In this document: positions 1 to 6,968 of the stretch, in pieces
Layout: the number at the start of each line of letters is the position of its first letter
Position numbering within the stretch: the first letter of the stretch is position 1
Source of the DNA: Sulfurovum sp. XGS-02
Lineage (GTDB): Bacteria > Campylobacterota > Campylobacteria > Campylobacterales > Sulfurovaceae
Assembly (NCBI RefSeq): GCF_023213175.1
Contig: NZ_CP093312.1
Coordinates: forward strand, 682,001 to 746,000
Reading direction: 5' to 3'
Length of the DNA stretch: 64,000 bases
Position numbers and translations under genes: made by a program
The notes under the pieces: generated by a model
Database searches by the model: none
The model's input: only the letters and a program-made list of their open reading frames with translations
Told to the model about the DNA's origin: nothing

Positions 1-285
1 TTGGTGCGTCAAAAGATAGGAACCAAGGTCCTGGGACTCTCAACACATGATAAAGAGGAGATACTCGAGGCAAATGCCTTGGACCTTGATTATATTGGTT
101 TAGGGGCTTATAGAGCTACGAACACGAAAAGTGAAGCCCATGTCGGAGGAGAGACACTCCTTGATGCCGCTACATACTCCAAGCACCCGGTGGGTATCAT
201 AGGCGGTGTGCGTATGGATGACAGTTTTGAAGCACCTATTGTCTATAAAGTGATAGGCAGTGGACTCTACAACGGGTTAATGTAG
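1..285 (+). CDS. Thiamine phosphate synthase (ThiE/TenI family), C-terminal part
   Basis: The reading frame is open from the first base of the window, so the true start is probably upstream and only about the last 94 residues are seen. The segment matches the second half of a ThiE/TenI TIM barrel. LGLSTHD is the strand carrying the conserved S-H pair. GLGAYRATNTK corresponds to the phosphate-binding strand that in ThiE reads GxGPxxxTxTK, and GIIGGV is the last glycine-rich phosphate loop. ThiE joins the thiazole and pyrimidine moieties of thiamine; TenI-like relatives have other roles, and the missing N-terminus prevents a firm choice. The gene is followed by a promoter for the next unit, so it ends its own transcript. 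Confidence 0.6.
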   Translation: MVRQKIGTKVLGLSTHDKEEILEANALDLDYIGLGAYRATNTKSEAHVGGETLLDAATYSKHPVGIIGGVRMDDSFEAPIVYKVIGSGLYNGLM

Positions 286-362
286 TGCACGAGGATTTTT
301 TAAAAGAGATACTTTGGAATGCTCTTCAAGTCAAGAAGAGAACCTCCTAACCGATTTAGTGT

Positions 363-368
363 TATAAT
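363..368 (+). promoter_or_regulatory. -10 box (TATAAT) upstream of the 398 gene
   Basis: A perfect TATAAT lies 30 bases before the next start codon, in a gap that otherwise has no gene. No convincing -35 box is seen, which is usual for the Campylobacterota vegetative sigma factor. Confidence 0.5.
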
Positions 369-397
369 GCGCCCAAAAAAGAAGTGAGAAGAAGAGT

Positions 398-1192
398 ATG
401 GTAGAAAAAGATGAGAATTATGCATTTCCATGGGGATTTCATATAGGAGATCTACACAAAGATAATGATAGTATTCCTTTGTATACGCTCAGCAGTGATG
501 GTGGATTCTGTCTCTTGTATGATGATGTCTCTGAAGCAAAGGCTGACAAACTGCTGGAGAGTCTTTGTTTGGAACTGCTCTCTACCATGCCGCATGAGAG
601 TTTAAAAGTGGATCTTTTTGATGTGGGTAGAAAGAAGTTTTATAATCTTTCGCCCCTACAGTATATTCAGCTCTATAGAACAGCCTATGATCCGAAGATG
701 ATGTCAGCGCTTTTTGAAGAGCTTGAAGAGACAGTGATCTCTCGTCATAAAGAGTTGCTGTGCTGCAACAGGCCAACCATCAGTGAACATAATCAAAAAT
801 CCAAACTGAGACAGATGTATCATCTGGTACTGATCAATTTAGAAAACTTCCCTACAGAAGAAGTTGAGTTGAGAAGGATCAAAAATTTTGTGGAGTCAGC
901 TGTCCAGGCGGGTGTCTATATTATTGCATTTGGCAATCAAAAGATAGAAGAGAGTGAAAGTCAAACCATGCAGACCATTTTGGAACATTTTAAAAAGCTA
1001 AGGGTCACCGAAGGTGAGTTTGCGATTACTAAAGAGATCTTTGAATTTGTTGAACTTCTGGAGGATCACCAGTTCAAGTCACTTGACCTTGACAAAGGTT
1101 CCCTCATGCAGAAAACACTTACGAATGCAGACATTGAAAGCCTTATCAACCCTGAGAATATCAAACTCGAAGAGAATACAAAAGTCAAATAA
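398..1192 (+). CDS. Degenerate FtsK/SpoIIIE-like domain protein, function unknown
   Basis: A 264-residue soluble protein with no signal peptide or membrane segment. The first third (FHIGDLHKD, GGFCLLYDD, LCLELLSTMP, LKVDLFDVG) has the beta-alpha-beta spacing of the N-terminal part of FtsK/SpoIIIE-like ATPases that occur outside cell division, where a glycine-rich loop precedes a helix and a strand. However, there is no Walker A lysine or Walker B acid pair, so nucleotide hydrolysis is unlikely. The C-terminal third is rich in acidic residues. It starts with an ATG after a purine-rich AGAAGAAGAG and is 58 bases from the next gene on the same strand, so the two are probably co-transcribed. Family assignment is by fold-like pattern only and could be wrong. 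Confidence 0.4.
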   Translation: MVEKDENYAFPWGFHIGDLHKDNDSIPLYTLSSDGGFCLLYDDVSEAKADKLLESLCLELLSTMPHESLKVDLFDVGRKKFYNLSPLQYIQLYRTAYDPKMMSALFEELEETVISRHKELLCCNRPTISEHNQKSKLRQMYHLVLINLENFPTEEVELRRIKNFVESAVQAGVYIIAFGNQKIEESESQTMQTILEHFKKLRVTEGEFAITKEIFEFVELLEDHQFKSLDLDKGSLMQKTLTNADIESLINPENIKLEENTKVK

Positions 1193-1250
1193 CAGGTTTC
1201 TTGGTGTCGATTGATAGATCAATGAGATTTAAAACAGGAGTAGCGTAACA

Positions 1251-1853
1251 ATGGGTAATGAAGAGATTTTAACTATTGAAGATGATAAGAATCAAAAACT
1301 CTTTTACCGTTTTACCCCCGCAGCTTTAATTTCTAACTTCGTGCCCTTGATCGTTATCTTAGATGAGAAAGCAACACACTTTGAACATAAGATGTGGAAT
1401 GTACTCACGCCTCTGGATCATTTTGGATCTGAAAACAAAGCTCTTTTACAAAAACTGATAGAACAGATCGCCGAAGAGTATGAGTGTGAAGATCATATCT
1501 ATCTCTATGGGAGCGGTATGGGTGGTTATGACGCTCTTTTACAGGGAATTTTGTGCAGGGCAAATGCCGTCTATGCAGATGCACCTCGTATAAGACTGGA
1601 AGAGACAAAGGGTACAAATACACCCGCTAAAGAAAATGATCTGACCAATTTTTTAAATGGTACGGATGCCTTTCCTGTTTTTTACCTGTGTAAGAATGAA
1701 AATGTGTTGGAAGATGAAACGGCATATTTTGCAGATGCCTGTAAAGAATATGATATCAATGTCCATCTGGACTTTTGTCCAAAGTCAGAAGATGAAACCC
1801 AGATCATAAAAGAGGTTTTGGGTTTCTTTGAAAAGATGGCTTCTGAAGGATAA
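1251..1853 (+). CDS. Alpha/beta-hydrolase-fold protein lacking the nucleophile serine
   Basis: A 200-residue cytosolic protein. VPLIVILDE resembles strand 3, and YLYGSGMGGYDAL at about residues 84-96 is laid out like the nucleophile elbow GxSxGG of an alpha/beta hydrolase. In the usual GSSMGG the second serine is the nucleophile; here that slot is Gly89, so the protein is probably not a normal esterase. A late DFCPKSEDE segment could stand where a histidine loop would be, but no catalytic histidine is obvious. AGGAG stands ten bases before the ATG. It follows the degenerate FtsK-like gene and precedes another small unknown, suggesting a non-catalytic or binding role. I cannot name a function. 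Confidence 0.45.
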   Translation: MGNEEILTIEDDKNQKLFYRFTPAALISNFVPLIVILDEKATHFEHKMWNVLTPLDHFGSENKALLQKLIEQIAEEYECEDHIYLYGSGMGGYDALLQGILCRANAVYADAPRIRLEETKGTNTPAKENDLTNFLNGTDAFPVFYLCKNENVLEDETAYFADACKEYDINVHLDFCPKSEDETQIIKEVLGFFEKMASEG

Positions 1854-1902
1854 AGAGGATATGAATGAGTATTAATGTAAACTTTTATAAAAAAGGATAT
1901 TC

Positions 1903-2124
1903 ATGGATATGAGTATGCACATGGAACCGATCAATCTGGTCAAGTCATTGAGTGGCACCTACAAACAAGCAGATAAAGAGATGGTGGTAGAGGTACTTAA
2001 CGCCTATAAGGAAAAGAATAACTGCAGCTACAAACATGCATACGATATGATGGTAGAGGGAAATCCATCCTACTCGGCATATACTGCCTGGAGACATAAG
2101 TTAAAATCCGGCCAAACCCTATAA
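1903..2124 (+). CDS. Small hypothetical protein (73 aa)
   Basis: A 73-residue protein with an AAAGGA ribosome site five bases before the ATG at 1903. The start is methionine-rich (MDMSMHME). The rest reads as a small helical protein, with KEMVVEVLNAYKEKNNCSYK followed by a tyrosine-rich end that recalls the recognition helix of short helix-turn-helix proteins. No family is recognised. Its stop overlaps by six bases the stop of the convergent gene on the other strand. Confidence 0.5.
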   Translation: MDMSMHMEPINLVKSLSGTYKQADKEMVVEVLNAYKEKNNCSYKHAYDMMVEGNPSYSAYTAWRHKLKSGQTL

Positions 2125-2421
2125 GCAGGTCTTGACGATCTTCTCTCCAAGGCTGTTAGCCATTTGGTGCATCTCCCACCAGTAGGCAAGTTCACGTGCC
2201 TCGTCTGACTCTTTGTTATTTACTATCTTCTCAAACGCATCGCTATCTAAGCCTTCGATCTCGGCAGACAACTGTGCAACACAGTCAACAAGAAAGTCAA
2301 AATCATACGAATTTGCACACTCTTGTACCTCTTCTGGAACCTCTTTACCCTGTGATACCAGCAGGTAGACATATAGCTTACAGTTTTTACGCAGTTGCAG
2401 CTCTTTATTTGTAGGGCTCAT
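2119..2421 (-). CDS. Hypothetical acidic protein (100 aa)
   Basis: A 100-residue acidic, probably all-helical cytosolic protein with no recognised domain. The start is well supported: a very strong AAAGGAGGG lies six bases before the ATG. Notable features are three cysteines spread along the chain and the acidic run EIEGLDSDAFEK. It converges with the preceding gene, with stops overlapping by six bases, and its 5' side faces the AT-rich repeat island that begins at about 2490. It therefore marks the last ordinary-looking gene before the island. Confidence 0.55.
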   Translation of the reverse strand: MSPTNKELQLRKNCKLYVYLLVSQGKEVPEEVQECANSYDFDFLVDCVAQLSAEIEGLDSDAFEKIVNNKESDEARELAYWWEMHQMANSLGEKIVKTCL

Positions 2422-2496
2422 GATTTGCCCTCCTTTTTAAATGTTCTATTTGTTGTTACTTTACCCTAGTAATGTTGAATTTCTTCTTCTTGCACT

Positions 2497-2570
2497 AAAA
2501 CCTTATAAAGTTATATATTTTATAAGGTTTTGAGAACAAGACATTTTTGATATACTCTTAATACTAAATA
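2497..2570 (+). repeat. Palindromic island repeat, copy 1
   Basis: The left part is an AT-rich palindrome with arms AAAACCTTATAAA and TTTTATAAGGTTTT. It is followed by a conserved tail (GAGAACAAGACATTTTTGATATAC) ending in CTCTTAATACT. Copies 2 (3280) and 3 (4208) repeat it in the same orientation. The tail contains TATACT, a plausible -10 box, so the copy may also serve as promoter for the gene starting 21 bases further on. Confidence 0.8.
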
Positions 2571-2590
2571 TCAAAAGGTAAATTCAAAAG

Positions 2591-3277
2591 ATGAAACTTG
2601 TTTTACTTCCTGGCCTTGATGGAACGGGAGACTTATTTAAACCACTTACTGACGTATTACCTAGTTCAATAAGAGTGCAAGTCATTGACTATGATTTAAA
2701 AAACAAACAGTCATACAATGATCTTGTTAAATATGTGATATCTAGTCTTCCTAAAGAAGATTTTATCTTATTGGCTGAATCATTTTCAGGGCCAATTGCA
2801 TATCAAATTGCACTTAGAAAACCGAAGCAATTAAAGTCTTTAATTTTAGTTGCAACTTTTTTAGAAAATCCAAGACCTCTTTTATTAAAATTTATCCCAA
2901 ATAGTAGAATATTCTCTTTGCCAATACCTACTCTAATAATTAAATTATTTTTTTTAGGATTCTCAGCAAAAACCGAGATTATTGATTTATTTAAAACAAC
3001 CATTAAAAAAGTGTCTCCAAACGTAATTGTTTATAGGCTAAAAGAAATTGCACAACTGAAAACACTTGATAAAAGTTTTGAGCTCAGAACAACTTATATA
3101 CAAGCTTCCAATGATAAACTTGTTCCAAATAAATCTTTAAGAAGTTGGCAAAAAATTTGTAAAAACATTAATATTTTTCAAGTTAATGGAAACCATTTTA
3201 TATTACAAGCAAGCCCTAGTAGATGTGCAGAAATTATAACCGAAGAAGTGCGTCTTATATCAAGTAGACAAGAATAA
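2591..3277 (+). CDS. Alpha/beta hydrolase in the repeat island
   Basis: A 228-residue alpha/beta hydrolase without signal peptide. LLPGLDGTGDLF at residues 5-16 is the oxyanion loop, AESFSG at 62-67 is the nucleophile elbow with Ser64, NDKLVP near residue 183 supplies the acid, and GNHFIL near 207 the histidine, so the triad looks complete. The substrate cannot be read from sequence. Codon use is markedly AT-rich compared with genes outside the island. The ATG follows an AAAGGT-like site (AAAAGGTAAATTCAAAAG). Copy 1 of the island repeat ends just before it and copy 2 begins three bases after its stop, so gene plus repeat behaves as one unit. Confidence 0.75.
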   Translation: MKLVLLPGLDGTGDLFKPLTDVLPSSIRVQVIDYDLKNKQSYNDLVKYVISSLPKEDFILLAESFSGPIAYQIALRKPKQLKSLILVATFLENPRPLLLKFIPNSRIFSLPIPTLIIKLFFLGFSAKTEIIDLFKTTIKKVSPNVIVYRLKEIAQLKTLDKSFELRTTYIQASNDKLVPNKSLRSWQKICKNINIFQVNGNHFILQASPSRCAEIITEEVRLISSRQE

Positions 3278-3279
3278 TA

Positions 3280-3337
3280 AAAACCTCATAAAGTTATATA
3301 TTTTATAAGGTTTTGAAAACAAGACATTTTCGATATA
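3280..3337 (+). repeat. Palindromic island repeat, copy 2
   Basis: Nearly identical to copy 1 over the palindrome (AAAACCTCATAAA with TTTTATAAGGTTTT) and the tail as far as CGATATA. After that it diverges and lacks the CTCTTAATACT end. The following gene is on the opposite strand, so any promoter activity of this copy would read antisense to it. Confidence 0.8.
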
Positions 3338-3350
3338 AATCGTACACAAT

Positions 3351-4124
3351 TTAATAGTGGCAATTTATATTTCCATTGTCTACTGCTTTGACAAATCGTA
3401 TATCATGAGAAACTTGATATAATTTACCATCTATTCCTTTTCCAACTATAATAATTTTTCCATCTTTTTTCATACTAATACTAATATAATCAGGGATAGT
3501 CTTATTAAAAAAATTCATGGTAGCAATAGTTGCATAAGTATTATTATTCGTAAAAATTGCCAGTGATTCAAGCTGAACATCCGATTTAATTTTCAAAGTA
3601 ACTCCATTACTACTTTCTTCCATTGGATCTGGAATACAAAGCAAGATTTTCCCCAATATTGGTTTATCCAAACCATATAAGAATGTTTTAGCAGTTTCGA
3701 TATCTTTTATTGTCCATACCTTTTGATCTATATTTTCATTTTTGATTAAATTTTGCGAACTGCTATGTAGAACTTTCACATTTTCATTATTAAGATTTTT
3801 AATTCTTTGATAAGTATGTCCGAGACTATCTATATAAGATAACTTTACATTTTTAGAATTTAGCTTTTTATTTACAGAAAGACTGACTCCTAGTATTTCT
3901 ACACTAAATGGATTTGACGAAGCATCATATACTTTAGATCCATCTAGTCCAAGTGCAAAATATTCCACCTTAACAAAGTCTTTTGCTTTCTGCGGGTATT
4001 TAAACTTTACGTTTGTAACTATATCTGGAGTAAAATCGTGAATAACAAACCCGACTTTATACTTATTGTCTTGTCCAAATAACTGTAAAGACATAATTAA
4101 TAAAATTAAAATAATTTTTCTCAT
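3351..4124 (-). CDS. Exported SoxZ-SoxY-like fusion protein
   Basis: 257 residues with a signal peptide (hydrophobic core LILLIMSLQLFG, probable cleavage before QDN). Residues 36-112 resemble SoxZ: VKFKYPQKAKDFVKV, then VEILGVSLSVN, where SoxZ has a SxNPY segment, and YIDSLGHTYQ, where SoxZ has WxDxxG. Residues 142-257 resemble SoxY: NGVTLKIKSDVQLESLAIF, IDGKLYQ and a C-terminal GNINCHY. In SoxY a terminal GGCGG arm carries sulfur intermediates on its cysteine; here Cys255 is third from the end but the flexible glycines are lost. The order Z then Y in one chain is unusual. No other sox gene is nearby. Family assignment is by motif reading only. Strongly AT-rich, within the repeat island. Confidence 0.55.
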   Translation of the reverse strand: MRKIILILLIMSLQLFGQDNKYKVGFVIHDFTPDIVTNVKFKYPQKAKDFVKVEYFALGLDGSKVYDASSNPFSVEILGVSLSVNKKLNSKNVKLSYIDSLGHTYQRIKNLNNENVKVLHSSSQNLIKNENIDQKVWTIKDIETAKTFLYGLDKPILGKILLCIPDPMEESSNGVTLKIKSDVQLESLAIFTNNNTYATIATMNFFNKTIPDYISISMKKDGKIIIVGKGIDGKLYQVSHDIRFVKAVDNGNINCHY

Positions 4125-4166
4125 TTAATGCTTCCACCTCTTGAATAAAAGATTATAACAAAAGTC

Positions 4167-4186
4167 AAAACCTTATAATCTAAAAT
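4167..4186 (+). repeat. Partial island repeat (left arm)
   Basis: AAAACCTTATAATCTAAAAT matches the left arm of the island palindrome and the start of the degenerate copy at 5874. It stands upstream of the minus-strand SoxZY-like gene, 22 bases before full copy 3. Confidence 0.5.
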
Positions 4187-4207
4187 AGAATATGGAAAGG
4201 ATGAAGA

Positions 4208-4277
4208 CGTCATAAAGTTATATATTTTATAAGGTTTTGAGGATAAGACATTTTAGATATACTCTTAATACTGAAAT
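4208..4277 (+). repeat. Palindromic island repeat, copy 3
   Basis: Same orientation and order as copy 1: CATAAAGTTATATATTTTAT, AAGGTTTTGAGGATAAGACA, then GATATACTCTTAATACTGAAAT. The first six bases of the left arm are degraded. The tail again gives TATACT, which could be a -10 box for the gene at 4355. Confidence 0.8.
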
Positions 4278-4354
4278 AACTCAATAAGAGGATACTTTGT
4301 TCCTTTAATAAATAGTTGTGAGTCACTTACAGATAAATTGAAAAAAGGTAATCA

Positions 4355-5755
4355 ATGAATCGTTACATGTATATATTACTTTTAATATCTGTAAACACCT
4401 TTGCTTTAGAATCATTAGATCAGCTATTGCAAAAAGGTATGATACGTACAGCAACAGTCCAAGATTTTGATAGGTGGGAAAGGCAAAAGCAAAAAGAACT
4501 AAAGGTTTTTATGCAAGAGCTTCCTTCTATTATCAAATGGAAAAAACAAGCAGATACACTAAAGGCTATAAATATAGAACCACCTTCTCTTAAGGATGTA
4601 AAAGAATATATTTCATCTAGATTACCTATAGAGAGTAGCGGATATATAATTCTAAAAAAAATTACAATTCCAACAAGTTTTTATCAAAAAGATTCAGCAA
4701 CGTTCTTTTTAGAAAAAGGTGTTCCTTATCCTGATGGTAAACTTGGGCATTCAAAACTTTACGATTTCAATACAATGTCATGTCAGGGCTTTGGATGTAG
4801 AAATACTAAAAGTGACAAAATCAAAAAACTTTATTCGCAATGTGAATTCAATGAATTTGAATTACCAGACGACATTCAGATCTATGCAAGTGATGCTCCC
4901 AAGGGTAAAGTTACAGGTCACACTATTGATGATAGTAACCAAGGCGCATTTCTAGTGAAAGTTGTGGTCAACTCACCGAATAAACCCGTTGCACTGATTC
5001 TTTCATCATATAGCCCGTGTATTTGGGATATCAAGTGGACAGAAGGGACTAAAATTGAAGCTGTTTTTACAACTGGATATTATGGGCAAGAAGTAAGCGG
5101 TTTAGCGAAAGACATACCTATAGGAAGTAGTACGCTTTCCAACGGTGAGCATCCATGTTATTTACTCGGTGTTTCTCATAAAATAAGAGACCTGGTAAGA
5201 ATAAATACATTTTCTAATAAAGTATACGGGAAAAATACTACTGTACTTTATACGGACAATTATAAAAATGACACTTTAATCATTGGAAATGAAATCTCAA
5301 AATCGACCAAGCTATATTCTTCAAATGACAATTCTATTGAATCGTTTTTTACTACAACAGAACCAAATGCTGGAAATGCTGGAATGGAATATTTGCTCAA
5401 GAACAATATGATTCGAAGAGCAACAGAACATGACTTGAATTCGTGGGCACAAGAAAGATATAAACTGTACTTAAAGCAGTTAAAAACATCTAGTATCAAA
5501 GCTACAGCAATGAATATAAATATGAATTCACTCAAACCTATTTGTAGTTATGATAATGGCTATGTTATCTTAAAAAAGATCAGAATACCTGCTGAATTAT
5601 ATGGAGGCAATTTGGCTGTCTTCTTCTTGAAGAAAGGTGTTCCTTATCCAGATGGTGACCTTGCACATTCCACTCTTTTTGATTTCAATTCACTACAATG
5701 TAAAGGTAGTAGTTGCGGTGTATGCAGTGATCAAAGTCAAGTATCAAACAATTAA
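4355..5755 (+). CDS. Exported protein with a duplicated cysteine-containing module
   Basis: 466 residues with a signal peptide (YILLLISVNTFA, cleavage probably before LES). Two copies of one module frame a central domain. Copy one, residues 21-148, starts LDQLLQKGMIRTAT and ends YDFNTMSCQGFGC. Copy two, residues 344-454, starts MEYLLKNNMIRRAT and ends FDFNSLQCKGSSC. Both contain GY(I/V)ILKKI, FFL(E/K)KGVPYPDG and a late C-x4-C pair. The second ends GVCSDQ, adding a cysteine. The middle part (about 150-340) is beta-rich with further cysteines. No known family is recognised; the paired cysteines suggest disulfides or metal or haem binding in the periplasm. Island repeat copy 3 precedes it and an attC-like structure follows its stop by 28 bases. 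Confidence 0.65.
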   Translation: MNRYMYILLLISVNTFALESLDQLLQKGMIRTATVQDFDRWERQKQKELKVFMQELPSIIKWKKQADTLKAINIEPPSLKDVKEYISSRLPIESSGYIILKKITIPTSFYQKDSATFFLEKGVPYPDGKLGHSKLYDFNTMSCQGFGCRNTKSDKIKKLYSQCEFNEFELPDDIQIYASDAPKGKVTGHTIDDSNQGAFLVKVVVNSPNKPVALILSSYSPCIWDIKWTEGTKIEAVFTTGYYGQEVSGLAKDIPIGSSTLSNGEHPCYLLGVSHKIRDLVRINTFSNKVYGKNTTVLYTDNYKNDTLIIGNEISKSTKLYSSNDNSIESFFTTTEPNAGNAGMEYLLKNNMIRRATEHDLNSWAQERYKLYLKQLKTSSIKATAMNINMNSLKPICSYDNGYVILKKIRIPAELYGGNLAVFFLKKGVPYPDGDLAHSTLFDFNSLQCKGSSCGVCSDQSQVSNN

Positions 5756-5783
5756 TGACTAATAGTAATTTTAAGTATGACAC

Positions 5784-5851
5784 CATAACAAATGCGAGGA
5801 GACGCAATAATTTACCCTACGGCGAAACTATTGCTCACGACAAACGTTATG
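5784..5851 (+). other. attC-like recombination site (imperfect palindrome)
   Basis: A 68-base imperfect palindrome with the box layout of an integron attC site. R'' is CATAAC (5784-5789) and R' is GTTATG (5846-5851), exact complements. L'' is GCAATAATTT (5804-5813) and L' is AAACTATTGC (5825-5834), complementary with one mismatch. The central loop is ACCCTACGGCG, and the segments between R and L boxes do not pair. It lies directly 3' of a + strand gene, where a cassette's attC belongs. R' departs from the GTTRRRY consensus and no integrase gene is in the window, so this is tentative. Confidence 0.4.
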
Positions 5852-5873
5852 AACTTTTTATACCCTAAAAACC

Positions 5874-5907
5874 AAAACCTTATAATCTAACATATTTTAT
5901 AAGGTTA
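5874..5907 (+). repeat. Degenerate island repeat, copy 4 (palindrome only)
   Basis: AAAACCTTATAA and TTTTATAAGGTT arms flank TCTAACATA. The conserved tail is absent and is replaced by a small hairpin TCGCTGTAGCGA at 5909-5920. Confidence 0.6.
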
Positions 5908-5954
5908 TTCGCTGTAGCGACGTTTGTGAACCATAAATATGTATCTCTCTATAG

Positions 5955-5990
5955 AAAACCTTATAAAATGTGCCATATAGGAGGTTTTAT
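5955..5990 (+). repeat. Highly degenerate island repeat, copy 5
   Basis: AAAACCTTATAAAATG on the left and AGGAGGTTTTAT on the right keep the outer arms of the palindrome. The right arm now doubles as a strong ribosome binding site (TAGGAGG) for the mini-ORF at 5992. Confidence 0.4.
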
Positions 5991-5991
5991 A

Positions 5992-6027
5992 ATGAAAACT
6001 GTTAAAATAAAAGCATTAACTTTATAG
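5992..6027 (+). pseudogene. 11-codon ORF with strong ribosome site, probable gene-start remnant
   Basis: TAGGAGG stands eight bases before ATG. The frame encodes only MKTVKIKALTL before a TAG. Such a good initiation signal in front of so short a frame suggests the leftover 5' end of a lost cassette gene, or a leader peptide; there is no attenuator-like structure after it. The 5756-6066 gap otherwise holds only the attC-like site and repeat copies 4 and 5. Confidence 0.3.
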
Positions 6028-6072
6028 TGTTGATAAATTAGCAATTTACGTTTACATTGAGGTAAAGTGACG

Positions 6073-6423
6073 ATGAATTTTGAACAATTAGATACCTATT
6101 TACAGTCTAAAAAGGGTGTGACCTTTGATTATCCGTTTGATGAGAAGGTCCGTGTCTATCGTATTGGTGAAAAAATGTTTGCCTTGACCTCTGAAGAGAG
6201 ACCTATATCGGTCAATCTCAAATGTGATCCGATCTACGCTTTGGAGTTGCGTTCGCTTCATGAAGGTATCATCTCAGGGTACCATATGAATAAAAAGCAT
6301 TGGAACACCGTGACGGTAGAAGGTTCCGATGTGGATGAGGAAACAGTGAAAGAGCTGATAGACCATTCCTATGATCTGGTGTATAAGAAATTGACCAAGA
6401 AGCAAAAAGCCTTACTGGGATAA
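6073..6423 (+). CDS. MmcQ/YjbR family protein
   Basis: A 116-residue protein of the YjbR/MmcQ family (CyaY-like fold, often called DNA-binding). The family hallmark is an N-terminal helix followed by GVTFDYPFDEKVRVYRIGEK, then MFAL, NLKCDP, and a late GYHMNKKHWNTV segment; all are present in the right order. A GTG at 6067 would add two residues, but GAGGT at 6059-6063 is better spaced for ATG 6073. It overlaps nothing and ends three bases before the DNA-repair gene ogt, with which it is likely co-transcribed. Molecular function in this family is still poorly defined. Confidence 0.8.
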   Translation: MNFEQLDTYLQSKKGVTFDYPFDEKVRVYRIGEKMFALTSEERPISVNLKCDPIYALELRSLHEGIISGYHMNKKHWNTVTVEGSDVDEETVKELIDHSYDLVYKKLTKKQKALLG

Positions 6424-6425
6424 TA

Positions 6426-6941
6426 ATGAACAGGGTCAGCATTCAATACTTCCAGACACCTCTAGGAGAGATGATCCTAGGGGCATATGACAACAGACTC
6501 TGTATGGCTGACTGGCGATACAGAAAGGGTAGAGAAACCGTAGACAGAAGAGTACAAAAAGGCCTTCATGCCAGTTTTGTCGAAGAGGAGAGCGGAGTGC
6601 TGGATCTGGCCAAAGAGGAGCTGGAAGCCTATTTTAAAGGCTTACGTAAAACATTTGATATACCCTTGTTGATGGTTGGCACAGCGTTTCAAAAGTCTGT
6701 TTGGAAGGGACTTCTCCAGATCCCTTTTGGTACCACTGTTTCTTATAAGGAACTGGCGGCGAATATTGACCAAAAAACAGCAGTCAGGGCTGTAGCCTCC
6801 GCTGTAGGTGCCAATGCTATCTCTATTTTCATTCCCTGTCATCGTATTGTCGGAGCAGACGGTACTTTGACAGGGTATGCCGGTGGTTTGGAAGCAAAGA
6901 AGAAGCTATTGGCACTTGAACAAAATATCTTTACGATATAA
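6426..6941 (+). CDS. ogt: Methylated-DNA-protein cysteine methyltransferase
   Basis: A 171-residue suicide repair enzyme that takes alkyl groups off O6-alkylguanine. The active-site motif IPCHRIVG is present with Cys138 as acceptor. Before it come TAFQKSVWKGLLQIPFGTTV and the helix-turn-helix part with RAVASAVGAN (the arginine finger region), and after it LTGYAGGLEAKKKLL, all in the standard order for Ogt. The N-terminal ribonuclease-like domain is short but present. The gene is three bases downstream of the YjbR gene, and its start codon lies in the sequence just after that stop. No Ada-type zinc domain is fused. Confidence 0.93.
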   Translation: MNRVSIQYFQTPLGEMILGAYDNRLCMADWRYRKGRETVDRRVQKGLHASFVEEESGVLDLAKEELEAYFKGLRKTFDIPLLMVGTAFQKSVWKGLLQIPFGTTVSYKELAANIDQKTAVRAVASAVGANAISIFIPCHRIVGADGTLTGYAGGLEAKKKLLALEQNIFTI

Positions 6942-6968
6942 TCATTGTATATTTTAAAGTAGGTAACA

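Noticed and set aside
2590-5760. Complete integron
   Set aside because: No integrase gene or attI is present in the window and the main repeat is not attC-like; only a single candidate attC was kept as tentative.
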